NCBI GenBank assembly: GCA_029263015.1
Contig: JAJCYI010000198.1
Coordinates: forward strand, 1-64,000
Reading direction: 5' to 3'
DNA from: Saprospiraceae bacterium
Lineage (GTDB): Bacteria; Bacteroidota; Bacteroidia; Chitinophagales; Saprospiraceae
Length of the DNA stretch: 64,000 nucleotides
Position 1 is the stretch's first letter; each line of letters begins with the position of its first letter. The position numbers and the translations under genes are program-made. Shown here piece after piece: positions 9,668-18,503 of this stretch. The notes under the pieces were generated by a model. The model saw nothing but the letters and a program-made list of their open reading frames with translations. It was not told where the DNA came from and ran no database searches.

Positions 9668-10501
9668 TTATTGCAATATTGATTCGTCAAATCCTTCTGG
9701 AGGTTCAATTCCTAAAAATTCTCTGTATATTCTTTCCCGATATTCTTTGCCCAATGAGTTAATTTCAGAGATGAAATTTTTGTAAGTTCCTTTTCCTCCA
9801 ATCAGTTCCCAAAATTCATTGCCGATAAGGACTGATTCATCGTTGTGCATATCAAACCACCTCATTGGGAAACTCCAATTGTAATCCTCTTTCTTGCCAT
9901 ACGGATTATAAGCTAAAGCATAGAATGCTGAATCAACTTTTTTAGGATTCATTGCCAAAATCTTGAACATTTTTTCTTTACTAACTTTAGTTTGGTCGCT
10001 ATTAGGAAGTGGAGCTTTTACTTCGAATGCATATATTTTTTTTGTCTTTTTGCTATCAATGAAAATATCAGAAATGACACTTGTTGGAATTGGTTTTCCT
10101 TTGCCTTCCAAGATATATTTTAATTCAACATCCCACTCTGGGCTTACTCTGTCTTTACCTTTCTTTTTGTGTTCAAGTTTATTAAGTACTTCTTGAATTC
10201 TTCTAAGACGTTCCGCCCCCACTTCTCCAGTAATGGTTTTACCCATTTCACAATGTCCATGATATTCTTGGGCAACGACATGCGCTAATTTCTCCCAAAC
10301 TCCTCCAAATGGGGTTACAAATCTCCTTTCAAAGTGCGAACCTTTAAAGATTTCATCAGGCACTAATGCCGCATACAACGGTTTACTCGAATGATGCTTT
10401 TCTTTTATGAAAGGGTCTTTAATCAGAACTTTATCCATAACCCTGTCCATAAGTTCAGATACAACCCTTTTTATACCAATATTTATTTTTGTCTTACTCA
10501 A
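9668..10501 (-). CDS. Putative type II restriction endonuclease, TdeIII-like
   Basis: A 277-residue protein just before a C5 methyltransferase. The stretch PLYAALVPDEIFKGS plus FERRFVT (41-63) resembles the TdeIII/MjaII group, whose characterised members cut GGNCC; this assignment is from memory. A PD-(D/E)xK-like core is visible: Asp145 in SDIFID, then Glu160 and Lys162 in AFEVKAP. The family call fits the gene order, but the recognition site is inferred and untested. Confidence 0.75.
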   Translation of the reverse strand: MSKTKINIGIKRVVSELMDRVMDKVLIKDPFIKEKHHSSKPLYAALVPDEIFKGSHFERRFVTPFGGVWEKLAHVVAQEYHGHCEMGKTITGEVGAERLRRIQEVLNKLEHKKKGKDRVSPEWDVELKYILEGKGKPIPTSVISDIFIDSKKTKKIYAFEVKAPLPNSDQTKVSKEKMFKILAMNPKKVDSAFYALAYNPYGKKEDYNWSFPMRWFDMHNDESVLIGNEFWELIGGKGTYKNFISEINSLGKEYRERIYREFLGIEPPEGFDESILQ

Positions 10502-10699
10502 ATCTCACTAATTTTTTAAACTTGAAAGTTATAAATTTTTGTCTGCACCTTTCTGCTTTTTGTTCTTATTCTACATGGGGCATAACAACTGTATTAACGT
10601 AAGCCTTACACAAAACTACTTCCTAAATACATGATTGCCAATATTTTATACTCAAAAAAACATTCGACATTCACTAATCAACTATCCAAACCCCCAACC

Positions 10700-11371
10700 T
10701 CAAACAAACCTCTCCAAGTCCCCAATCGCTTTTAGTTTGGAAATCATATCAACTGGTTCGTCTGCCCGAAATACGCTGCTGCCGGCCACGAGGACATCTG
10801 CTCCGGCCTGCAAGAGTTTTTCTGCATTTTGCAACCCTACCCCACCATCAATTTCGATGTGAGCATGAATGTTTCGTTCTATCATCATCTGCCTTAGTTT
10901 CTGTACCCTGGGAATTGTTTGATAAATAAATTTCTGGCCACCAAACCCTGGGTTAACAGACATGAGCAATACCAAATCAACATCTTCCAAAATATCTTCC
11001 AACAATCCAACGGGTGTGTGCGGATTGAGGGCAACCCCAGCTTTTGCACCAGTTGCTTTTATTTGTTGGATGGTTCGATGAAGGTGAGGACAGGCTTCGT
11101 AATGCACCGTGATCACATCGGCCCCAGCTTCCCTGAATTCCTCAATATAATTTTCCGGTTCCAAAATCATCAAATGGACATCCAATGGTTTCTCGGCCAT
11201 TTGTTTCATGAATTTTATAATGAACTGTCCGAACGAAATATTTGGAACAAACCTCCCGTCCATGACATCCACATGAAACCAATCGGCCTCGCTCCCATTC
11301 ACCATATCAAAGTCCCGTTGTAAATTGGAGAAATCTGCTGCCAAGACAGATGGCGCAATAAGATGTTTCAT
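10700..11371 (-). CDS. rpe: Ribulose-phosphate 3-epimerase
   Basis: A 223-residue TIM-barrel enzyme that interconverts ribulose-5-phosphate and xylulose-5-phosphate in the pentose phosphate pathway. The family metal ligands are all present: His33 and Asp35 in HVDVMDG, His66 in DVHLM and Asp175 in EIDGGV. The phosphate-binding MSVNPGFGGQ loop lies at 137-146. It is cytoplasmic and of standard length. The 198 bp beyond its stop (10502-10699) show no recognisable feature. Confidence 0.97.
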   Translation of the reverse strand: MKHLIAPSVLAADFSNLQRDFDMVNGSEADWFHVDVMDGRFVPNISFGQFIIKFMKQMAEKPLDVHLMILEPENYIEEFREAGADVITVHYEACPHLHRTIQQIKATGAKAGVALNPHTPVGLLEDILEDVDLVLLMSVNPGFGGQKFIYQTIPRVQKLRQMMIERNIHAHIEIDGGVGLQNAEKLLQAGADVLVAGSSVFRADEPVDMISKLKAIGDLERFV

Positions 11372-11393
11372 AATTATTATCTTGAAAAATTAA

Positions 11394-11555
11394 TAAGTAG
11401 TCGAGATAAAATAATTTCCGAATTTTAGCGAGTTGATTTTTTCGTACAGCAAGGCAAAAAAAGTGAGCATAGCCTGGCTACGTGAACTTTTTATTAACGC
11501 AGCTATACGGAAAAGCAGCCGATAAAAACGGAAAGTATTTAGGCTCGACTACTTA
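11394..11555. repeat. ~158-bp palindromic element, copy P1
   Basis: The ends TAAGTAGTCGAG and CTCGACTACTTA are perfect inverted repeats, and imperfect complementarity continues inward. The core GCATAGCCTGGCTACGTGA begins 73 bp from the left end. Internal words GCAAGGCAA, AACGCAGC and GGAAAAG recur in copy P3. It lies between the anti-sigma stop and the rpe start. No flanking target duplication was seen. Confidence 0.75.
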
Positions 11556-11580
11556 GTTGACACTGCAAACTGCCTGCTGC

Positions 11581-12423
11581 TCAAAAATCTCCCGTCATCA
11601 AAATCCGATTTCTGCTCGGTCGGGAAACATCAGAATTGGATTCTTCTGTCAAGAAAAAAGACCTTGGATCGTCGAGGTAGGTAATGGAAGTTCTTTCACC
11701 GGGGGCATTTGTATTCAACACGCCAATTTTGCTCGACTTCCCGTTTGAGGAGACCCAAAGGACAAGTGAATTCCCTCTAATAAATTTGGGAAGGCTTTCC
11801 ACATCAATGAAAGCAGTCTTGGTGGAAGCATTCCAATAAATGGTAGCTTTTGTACCCAAGGCCCGCCTTGTTCCTTTCAACAGGATGATCTCATTTTTAC
11901 GGTCGGTGTAAAAAGCCAATTGATCTCGGATGCCCTGTTCTCCTTGTTGTTGGATTTCTTGCTGTTCTTTTAATTGGTCCATTTCATTCAGAGCAGAAAC
12001 AGTCTCTGATTTTGCCAATTCAACGTCGCCATACAAATTATACACTGCAAAACAGGCTGCCAACAAGGCAACTGCAAGTACGATTATGCCTACTAACAGT
12101 CCAGTCTTATTTTCACTTTTCGCTTGTCCTTTCGAGGCTTCTCGATTGGAGTAGGAGTTTGAACTGGTCTGTTTTTTTTGATAGGAACGAGCAGAAGGTT
12201 GTCTGCTCGTAATTTCAAGTACTTTTTCTTTAAGTCCCTCAGGGGGAGCTACTTGATGTGATAAGATGTAGTTCTTGAAGGTGTTTCGGATGGAAGCGAT
12301 TTCCTCTTTAATTTCAATATGCTGTGATGCCTTTTCCAGCACTTCTTGGACTTCCTCTTCTGAGACCATTCCCAAAACATATTTTTCCAAGATTCCAGAG
12401 GTGATGAATGCCTGTACTTTCAT
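11581..12423 (-). CDS. Anti-sigma factor, RskA-like, single-pass membrane protein
   Basis: A 280-residue protein with a cytoplasmic N-terminal anti-sigma-type region (1-75: YVLGMVSEEEVQEVLEKA), a Ser/Lys-rich linker, one membrane segment at about 107-128 (TGLLVGIIVLAVALLAACFA) and a periplasmic C-terminal domain of the anti-sigma-K type. It follows the ECF sigma gene on the same strand, the standard sigma/anti-sigma layout, and should hold that sigma factor at the membrane until an envelope signal arrives. The signal is unknown. Confidence 0.85.
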   Translation of the reverse strand: MKVQAFITSGILEKYVLGMVSEEEVQEVLEKASQHIEIKEEIASIRNTFKNYILSHQVAPPEGLKEKVLEITSRQPSARSYQKKQTSSNSYSNREASKGQAKSENKTGLLVGIIVLAVALLAACFAVYNLYGDVELAKSETVSALNEMDQLKEQQEIQQQGEQGIRDQLAFYTDRKNEIILLKGTRRALGTKATIYWNASTKTAFIDVESLPKFIRGNSLVLWVSSNGKSSKIGVLNTNAPGERTSITYLDDPRSFFLTEESNSDVSRPSRNRILMTGDF

Positions 12424-12468
12424 ATTCTGCTAACTGTGTTTGGAGTTTTGTAAAATGGAAAACTGATT

Positions 12469-12555
12469 GGTTTGGGGTTTGGGGTTTGGGGTTATTGGTT
12501 TGGAGTTCTTGGTTTTTGGTTTTTGAAGGCCACCAAGAACCAAGAACCAAGAACC
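12469..12555. repeat. Tandem-repeat hairpin (GGTTTGG / CCAAGAA words)
   Basis: A run of GGTTTGG words (12469-12494) leads into a stem whose left arm is GAGTTCTTGGTTTTTGG and whose right arm is CCAAGAACCAAGAACCAAGA. The loop is about 5 nt. It fills the gap between the sigma stop and the anti-sigma start, so it lies inside a likely operon and could modulate read-through. Confidence 0.65.
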
Positions 12556-12559
12556 GTCC

Positions 12560-13045
12560 TTAACCTATCGATTTCCTCATTGCTTTGATGGCCAGCCGCA
12601 AACGGGTTGCTACCGTGCCGACCGGAATATTCATTTCTTCTTCTATCTGATCCTCGCCAAGCCTTCGGAAAAAAGCAAGTTCAAGGACCTGCCTATGTTT
12701 ATTATCAATTTTTGAAAACAAATCTTCTAGGCTGTAACCCTTAGAATTAGAATTTTGATAGGCAAAAAAATCGAATTGATCGCTGCGGGACTCTTGCTCA
12801 AATGCTGCTTTTTTCAAAATTTCCAATACCCAGATAAATGAGTCTTTTTGTGATGGATCAAACGATGATGCAGACTGCCAAACCTGCGTAAAAGTTTCCT
12901 GCACCACTTGAGCTGCCCGATCTCTTGATTCGGTAATCCTGAGTGCGAGGCCAAAGGCCGTTGGAGCAAATGAATCGTACAATTTCGCAAATGCCTCCTT
13001 ATTTCCTTGCGAAATAGCCTTCAGTGTTTCGGAATCGTTATACAT
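12560..13045 (-). CDS. RNA polymerase ECF-type sigma factor
   Basis: A 161-residue sigma-70 family protein. Region 2 covers about 10-75 (FAKLYDSFAPTAFGLALRI, then QVVQETFTQVW). Region 4 covers about 108-158, with the helix-turn-helix EEEMNIPVGTVATRLRLA. It pairs with the anti-sigma gene just downstream on the same strand. The set resembles SigK/RskA-type envelope-stress modules. Its target promoters are not evident from the window. Confidence 0.92.
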   Translation of the reverse strand: MYNDSETLKAISQGNKEAFAKLYDSFAPTAFGLALRITESRDRAAQVVQETFTQVWQSASSFDPSQKDSFIWVLEILKKAAFEQESRSDQFDFFAYQNSNSKGYSLEDLFSKIDNKHRQVLELAFFRRLGEDQIEEEMNIPVGTVATRLRLAIKAMRKSIG

Positions 13046-13210
13046 TTGAATGAATATTGAATATTGAAAAAACGCTGGGGTAAAACTATGAAAGTAAGGT
13101 TAGAGAATAGAGTTGGCTATCATATTTTTTTATGAAATGTTTGGCCTACTTCATGATTTTCCAAAGGCTATTCATTAGGGCTTTTACAAAAAAAACAATT
13201 CCCTTAAATA

Positions 13211-13531
13211 ATGACAACCGAAAATAAATTTAACCAAATAACAGAAAAGCTGACTAACCAGAACAGCAATGTCCACCTTGGCAAAATGATGAGTTCGCCA
13301 GGACTTAAGGTAAACAATAATGTATTTGCATTCTACCACAAAGAGGCCATGTGCTTCCGACTGGGAAAGGATTTTGATGCTAAAAAATTTGGATTAATGA
13401 CCGCCCATTACCTAAGCCCGTTCAAGACAAAACCACCTTTGAAAGCTTGGTTTATTATTGAAAAAGAAGAAATTGAATTCTGGGAAGAATTGGCAGATAT
13501 GGCATTGGTCTTCACGAGAGGAGGGGGCTGA
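13211..13531 (+). CDS. Small conserved-looking protein, possibly TfoX/YjbR-like fold
   Basis: A 106-residue soluble protein, divergent from the sigma gene. The MSSPGLKVNNNVFAFY stretch (27-42), a MCFRLGKDFD strand and a final aromatic helix recall the TfoX N-terminal/YjbR alpha-beta fold, but the match is weak and by eye. There is no signal peptide or membrane segment. Codon use is normal and the frame is unshadowed, so it is probably real. Function is unknown. Confidence 0.6.
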   Translation: MTTENKFNQITEKLTNQNSNVHLGKMMSSPGLKVNNNVFAFYHKEAMCFRLGKDFDAKKFGLMTAHYLSPFKTKPPLKAWFIIEKEEIEFWEELADMALVFTRGGG

Positions 13532-13610
13532 ATGGAGAATGGAGAATTGAAAATTGAGAATTATTCCCATTCAATGTTTTGAACAAAATTCTCAATTCTC
13601 AATTCAAAAG
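13531..13610. repeat. Tandem-repeat hairpin (GAGAATTG / CAATTCTC words)
   Basis: The left arm (13531-13562) is GGAGAATTGAAAATTGAGAA; the right arm (13586-13610) is TTCTCAATTCTCAATTC. The loop is about 24 nt. It lies between two convergent genes, where a bidirectional terminator would be expected. Confidence 0.65.
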
Positions 13611-13614
13611 ATTT

Positions 13615-14628
13615 TCAATTAAACAGGTTATCGTATGAGCCTCCCCCACTACGGGATTGTTTTTCAGGCTTGGCGGCGGGTCTATTCAAGTCAAGTGAAT
13701 CCATCGATGATGATTCAGGCTCCAACAACATCAAGGTGCTCTGCTTTTCCCATTTTTCCAGCATCGCCATGCCTTCTTCCTGGAAAACCCCGTTTTGCAG
13801 GTCAATGGAATCCATCACATTGGCAGACATTTCCATGAACCTTTCCATTTCACCGACCTTATTGGCCACATCGTCAGCGATATTTTCCAAAGCTTGATCG
13901 AACATAGCCCGCTTATCGGGATCACCAGAGATGACGCTCATGGCTGATTTCATAGCATTGTGGGAAGTACGAATAATTTTGCGTTCCTGTTCTTTGAGTT
14001 TCACCTGGTCTTTGGTATCCTCTAAAAGGATTTCAGAATTTTTGTACATCTTATCCAAAATGCGATAAAGGACCTGCATTTTTTTGTTCAGCTGTGCATA
14101 GTTGGCATTTGTCTCTTTTAAACGTGCTGCCTTCCGAGTGGCCAAAATAACCTGACTTTCCTTGTTTTGGCGTTTTGCCACACTGGCCAATTTCAAGTTT
14201 TTATTAACCTCCTTTTCATTTTCCTCAATCAAGGTGGTCATCTTGCGCATCTGCCCTTTGAGAATCCCAATCTGTTTGCCCATTTTGCCCAGATTGCCTT
14301 GTAAATCCTCAACATAACTTTTCAGGATACCGATCGGGTCAATCCTTACAAACATTCCTGTGACGGAACGCATCACACTTTTGTACATATACCAGATCAG
14401 GTTGCGCATCTTTGGGTCGAGAATGACATAAATAAGCGCAGCCAAGGCCGCCAACATGGCCACTAAATATATGGTATTGGCTGCCAAAGCAATCAATGCT
14501 GGCAAAAATGTGAACAGCAAAAAACCGCCACCTGCCAGCAAAGCTATCAGGAAAATGGCGCCAGTAACGCCCTCTGGCCGCTTCCAGAAAGGTTTCTTTT
14601 CAAAACTCGGAGGTGCAATATCAGACAT
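13615..14628 (-). CDS. Two-TM membrane protein with PspA-like coiled coil
   Basis: A 337-residue protein. Two hydrophobic segments (about 21-42 and 44-68) are followed by a long charged helical region (about 95-300) with heptad character, and a Ser/Gly-rich tail. The helix resembles PspA/Vipp1 in length and in its Lys/Glu/Gln-rich composition, but PspA itself has no membrane segments. It may be a membrane-anchored scaffold or stress protein. It is monocistronic, and its neighbours give no further clue. The PspA link is an architectural analogy, not a confirmed homology. Confidence 0.6.
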   Translation of the reverse strand: MSDIAPPSFEKKPFWKRPEGVTGAIFLIALLAGGGFLLFTFLPALIALAANTIYLVAMLAALAALIYVILDPKMRNLIWYMYKSVMRSVTGMFVRIDPIGILKSYVEDLQGNLGKMGKQIGILKGQMRKMTTLIEENEKEVNKNLKLASVAKRQNKESQVILATRKAARLKETNANYAQLNKKMQVLYRILDKMYKNSEILLEDTKDQVKLKEQERKIIRTSHNAMKSAMSVISGDPDKRAMFDQALENIADDVANKVGEMERFMEMSANVMDSIDLQNGVFQEEGMAMLEKWEKQSTLMLLEPESSSMDSLDLNRPAAKPEKQSRSGGGSYDNLFN

Positions 14629-14637
14629 GATTTAGTT

Positions 14638-14745
14638 TGTTAGTGATTGGTGATTAGTTGATTAGTGATTGGTTGATTGGCGAGAAAATAAGACTCATTT
14701 CTGAATGCCTCCTAGTCACTTATTAACTAATCACTAATTAACTGA
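14638..14745. repeat. Tandem-repeat hairpin (GATTAGTGATTG word)
   Basis: The left arm (14638-14680) repeats TTAGTGATTGG/TGATTAGTTG. The right arm (14713-14745) reads ATTAACTAATCACTAATTAA, its complement. It lies directly upstream of the membrane coiled-coil gene and before palindromic element P2. Confidence 0.65.
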
Positions 14746-14803
14746 CCACAAAGTAGGGAAAATTGAATTTAGAAAACCACTATTGCTCCGAAAATTCAGA
14801 CCA

Positions 14804-14963
14804 AGGAACGATAATATAATAAGTTGGCAAGTTTGGGTAGGTTATTTAGGTTTTTATGAGTTTTAAAAAATAGAAACATAGTGGGGCTACGTGACTATTT
14901 TTTAAAACTCAGAAGAAGCAAAAAAATCAGCCAAAGTTGATAAGTTATTATTTTATCGTTCCT
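14804..14963. repeat. ~158-bp palindromic element, copy P2
   Basis: The ends AGGAACGAT and ATCGTTCCT are perfect inverted repeats; next to them, ATATAATAA pairs imperfectly with TTATTATTTT. The core ACATAGTGGGGCTACGTGA starts 73 bp from the left end, the same offset as in P1. Around the core, GAGTTTTAAAAAATAG pairs with CTATTTTTTAAAACTC. The arms differ in sequence from those of P1, P3 and P4. Confidence 0.75.
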
Positions 14964-14972
14964 CAACAAGTG

Positions 14973-15857
14973 TTATTCTCCATAAATCTCTTTTCTGCTG
15001 GCTTTCAACGTGTTGAGCATCAGAGAAGTTACGGTCATCGGCCCAACGCCGCCAGGTACAGGGGTGATGAAACTACACTTTTCTGAGACGCCCTGATAAT
15101 CTACATCCCCGACCAAGCGATACCCCCTTTTTGCAGTATCATCATCAACTCTGTTGATACCCACATCAATAACAACTGCACCTTCTTTTACCATATCCGC
15201 TTTTACAAAATTTGGAATTCCGATAGCCGCAATTATAATATCTGCCTGACGGACAACACTTGGCAAATCTTTCGTTCGGCTGTGGGTGATGGTGACGGTA
15301 CAATTGCCAATTTTGGCTTTCCTCGACAGCAAAATACTCATCGGGGTACCTACAATATTGCTGCGACCTATCACCACAGCATGCTTCCCAGAAGTTTCGA
15401 TATTGTAACGGTCAAGCATGGTCACGATTCCAAAAGGGGTTGCTGGCAAATAACAGGGCAACCCCAATGCCATCCTCCCAAAATTTACTGGATGAAACCC
15501 ATCCACGTCTTTTTTTGGATCAATGGCCAACGTTACCAGTTCTTCGTTGATGTGCTTTGGGAGCGGCAATTGGACAATAAAACCATCAATATCAGGGTCA
15601 TTGTTCAGAAAATGTACCGTTTCCAAAAGTTCTTCTTCTGTGATGTCGATGTCCTTCTGAACAAGGCTAGATTTGAAACCAACCTGTTCGCAGGAGCGAA
15701 CTTTGTTTCTAACATACACTTTACTAGCAGGGTTTTCACCCACCAAAACAGCAGCAAGATGAGGCGTTTTGCCACCAGCACTTTTTATCTTCTCTACTTC
15801 AATCGCAATTTCTGATTTGATTTTTTGAGAGAGATCTTTTCCGTCAATGATTGTCAT
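14973..15857 (-). CDS. folD: Bifunctional methylenetetrahydrofolate dehydrogenase/cyclohydrolase
   Basis: A cytoplasmic FolD of 294 residues when started at ATG 15857 (MTIIDGKDLSQ), the usual FolD N-terminus. A longer frame starts at 15926, overlapping the stop of the upstream gene, but its 23 extra basic residues are not FolD-like. The YVRNKVRSCEQVG region with catalytic Lys, the VGRSNIVGTP nucleotide-binding loop and TPVPGGVGPMT near the C-terminus are all present. FolD interconverts methylene-, methenyl- and formyl-tetrahydrofolate. It sits 65 bp after the serA-like gene, so serine-derived one-carbon flow links the two. Confidence 0.96.
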   Translation of the reverse strand: MTIIDGKDLSQKIKSEIAIEVEKIKSAGGKTPHLAAVLVGENPASKVYVRNKVRSCEQVGFKSSLVQKDIDITEEELLETVHFLNNDPDIDGFIVQLPLPKHINEELVTLAIDPKKDVDGFHPVNFGRMALGLPCYLPATPFGIVTMLDRYNIETSGKHAVVIGRSNIVGTPMSILLSRKAKIGNCTVTITHSRTKDLPSVVRQADIIIAAIGIPNFVKADMVKEGAVVIDVGINRVDDDTAKRGYRLVGDVDYQGVSEKCSFITPVPGGVGPMTVTSLMLNTLKASRKEIYGE

Positions 15858-15922
15858 GTTTAAAGTTTTGAGTACAGAATTCCTTAGTTTTGAGTTCCTT
15901 CGAGGCCTGTTTGGCCCTTTCC

Positions 15923-16870
15923 TCATTCCGCATAAAATTCAATGATCTGCTCGGCCAATTCCATTCCTATGGCAGATTGAGCCTCAGCCGTTTGGCCGCC
16001 GATATGAGCAGAAAGAGAAATTTTTGGATGGTTGAGCAGTTCTTTCCGTGGAGTAGGTTCCCCCACAAATACATCAAGGCCAGCACCCGCAAGTTTTCCG
16101 CTTTCAAGTGCTTCCAATAGTGCATCCTCCTCAATTGTACCACCGCGGGCGGAATTGATGATGACGGCCCCGTCTTTCATTTTGGTAAATTCTTCTTTGC
16201 CAAACAATGGCTTGGCGCCGCCAGGTACATGTAAAGTGATAAAATCCGATTTAGCCAAAACGTCATCCCATTTTGAAGTTTCCAAACGGACAGTCAAATT
16301 TGAGTCCTGGCTCTTAAAAACATCAATTACGGCTTCGTTGATGACCAAGTCACAAGGCATAATTTTCATGCCCATCCCAATTCCGATTTTAGCAACTTCT
16401 TGTCCGATGCGCCCAAAACCAATGATACCGAGGGTTTTACCATTCAACTGAAATCCTGATGTGGCTTTTTTGATGGATTTGAATTCGGTATCACCTTTCC
16501 CAGGCATTACCCTGTTGGACCAATGCAAGTGCCTTGCAATTGATAACATATGTCCAAAAGCCAATTCAGCAACTGCTCTTGACGACGCTTTTGGTGTGTT
16601 ATAAACCTCGACACCCTTAGACCTTGCATATTTGACATCGATATTGTCGAGGCCAACTCCTCCCCGTGCAATGATTTTCAGGTTTGGGCAAGCATCAATC
16701 AATTCCTGGCGCACCTTCGTTGCACTACGGACGCAAATCGCCTCATAATCTTTCAGCGCATTAACAAGGTCTTCTTGGGCAATTTTCTCTGTATCAACCT
16801 GAAAACCAGCTTCTTCGAGTAGTAATTGGCCATCAGGATGGATACCGTCGTTAGCGAGAATCTTTATCAT
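15923..16870 (-). CDS. Phosphoglycerate/2-hydroxyacid dehydrogenase, short form
   Basis: A 315-residue D-isomer-specific 2-hydroxyacid dehydrogenase. The NAD-binding GFGRIGQ loop follows the IIARGGVGLDNID motif. INSARGG and the catalytic His in SAHIGGQT near residue 292 are present. It lacks the C-terminal ACT domain of long SerA, so serine feedback through that domain is not expected. It lies directly before folD, which fits a role in serine/one-carbon metabolism. Glyoxylate or hydroxypyruvate reductase activity cannot be excluded. Confidence 0.85.
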   Translation of the reverse strand: MIKILANDGIHPDGQLLLEEAGFQVDTEKIAQEDLVNALKDYEAICVRSATKVRQELIDACPNLKIIARGGVGLDNIDVKYARSKGVEVYNTPKASSRAVAELAFGHMLSIARHLHWSNRVMPGKGDTEFKSIKKATSGFQLNGKTLGIIGFGRIGQEVAKIGIGMGMKIMPCDLVINEAVIDVFKSQDSNLTVRLETSKWDDVLAKSDFITLHVPGGAKPLFGKEEFTKMKDGAVIINSARGGTIEEDALLEALESGKLAGAGLDVFVGEPTPRKELLNHPKISLSAHIGGQTAEAQSAIGMELAEQIIEFYAE

Positions 16871-16994
16871 GTTTATCTATTTATGATTTTGAGAAATTTA
16901 AGTCGTTTGGGATTTTTGAAGGAGCGAAAGTAAAGCAATTTTTCAAAATACATCATTTAGAAACTCCGCAACAAAATGCTGTCCAACAAAAATA

Positions 16995-17083
16995 CCTGAA
17001 CCACAAAAGGCACAAAAGGGATCATAAGGAACACTTCACTAAGTATCACTTTTGTACCTCTTTTATGCCTTATGTGGTTCAGG
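16995..17083. repeat. Hairpin with repeated CACAAAAGG-type words
   Basis: The left arm begins CCTGAACCACAAAAGGCACA and the right arm ends GCCTTATGTGGTTCAGG; they pair imperfectly over about 33 bp around a 20-nt loop. It lies in the 411-bp space between the serA-like start and the GH26 stop, which otherwise holds only the inserted element at 17166. Confidence 0.6.
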
Positions 17084-17165
17084 AGAATCGAATCTTCACC
17101 TAATTTTAGTCAAACAAGTTTTAAGGGAAAATCCTACCAACCGATAAAACCCTTTCCGTTTATTC

Positions 17166-17279
17166 GGGTGTATTTCAAAATGTCAGTAAGAAGGTAGGCC
17201 GGATTTCCCAATCCGGCTGATAAACAGGGCGGGTTGGGAAATCCAGCCTACGTTTCCACCGACATTTTGAGATACACCC
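17166..17279. mobile_element. Palindromic MITE-like element, copy 1, with 8-bp target duplication
   Basis: A 114-bp element with inverted ends GGGTGTATTTCAAAATGTC and GACATTTTGAGATACACCC, and an inner palindrome around GCCGGATTTCCCAATCCGGC. It is flanked by a perfect direct repeat GTTTATTC (17158-17165 and 17280-17287). The right copy covers the stop codon of the GH26 gene, so the element landed exactly at that gene's 3' end without changing the protein. It is too short to encode a transposase. Confidence 0.85.
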
Positions 17280-17281
17280 GT

Positions 17282-18436
17282 TTATTCCACCGCCCAATTA
17301 TTTATACAATCCACAATTGAATTCGTAATCAGCGTGTCGCCGACGAAATACCAGTCAAGTGTTTTATAAGTCAATGTATTATCGTTGTTAAAATGAAAAA
17401 ACAACATTGATTTTAATTCCGGATATTTTTCGGGAAACTCACAAAAAGCGTCTTTATACCACTTTACCCTATCGCCACCTACTGCAAGACTCCCAAACTC
17501 TGTTGCCATGATTGGTTTATTAAATTGATTTAATTCTTCATAATGAATTCCGAATATTTCATCGAATGTCCACCACTGCGACCAGGTGGCGACTGTGCCA
17601 TAATTCAACGTACCAACTCCGATCCAATCCACATATTCATCGCCGGGATAATATTGCTCGAAAAGACCATATGCAATATGGGGCGACCAGACCCATATTA
17701 CATTGTCAATTCCAGCATTTCGAAAATAATCAACTATATGTTTCCAAGCTGCAATAAAATGGGCAGGCTCATTATTATGTGGCCCCCAAGGATAACGATA
17801 AGGATCATTCATTTCATGACCCATTCTGATAAACAATGGTTGCTCAAATAACTTTAAATCGTGCACCCACTTTTCCAGATAAAAATCATATGAACCTTCC
17901 GAAATATCTTTTAAGCCATTTTTCGATCTGGATTCTTTTTCTTTTAAATGGGAATGTAAATCATCATCAAAATCAGTTAACCAAGGCTCCCAGGTTATAA
18001 TCGGCACTGAGCCTAATTCATTAATTGCATTTACTCGCGTCAGTGGAAACCGCTGTTCTGATTTGTCGCCCCAAGCAGCATAAATATGGATGATCGAAAA
18101 TTGGGTATTTAAAGAATTTTCTAACTGAATAACTGGTTGAAAATTTTCTTTGCTTTGATTGTCATATGCACCGAGCAATATCCTATCAGGGTTTTTCAGT
18201 TGGGAAATATCCTTTTTATATACGTTCAGCCAGCGCATACTTTTTGAACGTTTTTTCTTATTTGATTTATTTATAAAATACCCTTCGATGGAAGTAATAT
18301 ATGAGCCAGTCTGGACAAACAGATCTTCTATTGGTCCTTTTGATTTATTGCCAAGTAATGTAAATGCATTTATCAGAAAAACCCCTAAGGCGATAGCGGC
18401 GATTGTACTTGTAAGGCGAATTAATTTAGTGTTCAT
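17282..18436 (-). CDS. Glycoside hydrolase family 26-like protein (beta-mannanase type)
   Basis: A 384-residue protein with an N-terminal hydrophobic anchor or signal (about 8-28). The GH26 catalytic pair is visible: acid/base Glu208 in MGHEMN and nucleophile Glu313 in MATEFGS. PIITWEPW (145-152) and WVWSPH also fit this family, whose members mostly cut beta-1,4-mannan or mixed-linkage beta-glucans. It is last of three genes with a GT2 synthase and a TPR/beta-barrel protein, so it more likely trims or edits the polymer made by that synthase than degrades food. Confidence 0.82.
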   Translation of the reverse strand: MNTKLIRLTSTIAAIALGVFLINAFTLLGNKSKGPIEDLFVQTGSYITSIEGYFINKSNKKKRSKSMRWLNVYKKDISQLKNPDRILLGAYDNQSKENFQPVIQLENSLNTQFSIIHIYAAWGDKSEQRFPLTRVNAINELGSVPIITWEPWLTDFDDDLHSHLKEKESRSKNGLKDISEGSYDFYLEKWVHDLKLFEQPLFIRMGHEMNDPYRYPWGPHNNEPAHFIAAWKHIVDYFRNAGIDNVIWVWSPHIAYGLFEQYYPGDEYVDWIGVGTLNYGTVATWSQWWTFDEIFGIHYEELNQFNKPIMATEFGSLAVGGDRVKWYKDAFCEFPEKYPELKSMLFFHFNNDNTLTYKTLDWYFVGDTLITNSIVDCINNWAVE

Positions 18437-18446
18437 GATTGCCTAT

Positions 18447-18474
18447 TTAATTAGAAATTAGAAATTAGAAATTT
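18447..18474. repeat. AAATTAGAAATTAG tandem repeat, single arm
   Basis: Short repeat of the word AATTAGA between the GT2 stop and the GH26 start; no clear partner arm. Confidence 0.35.
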
Positions 18475-18503
18475 ATTTAAGACATTTTATTTTTCAAATT
18501 ATA

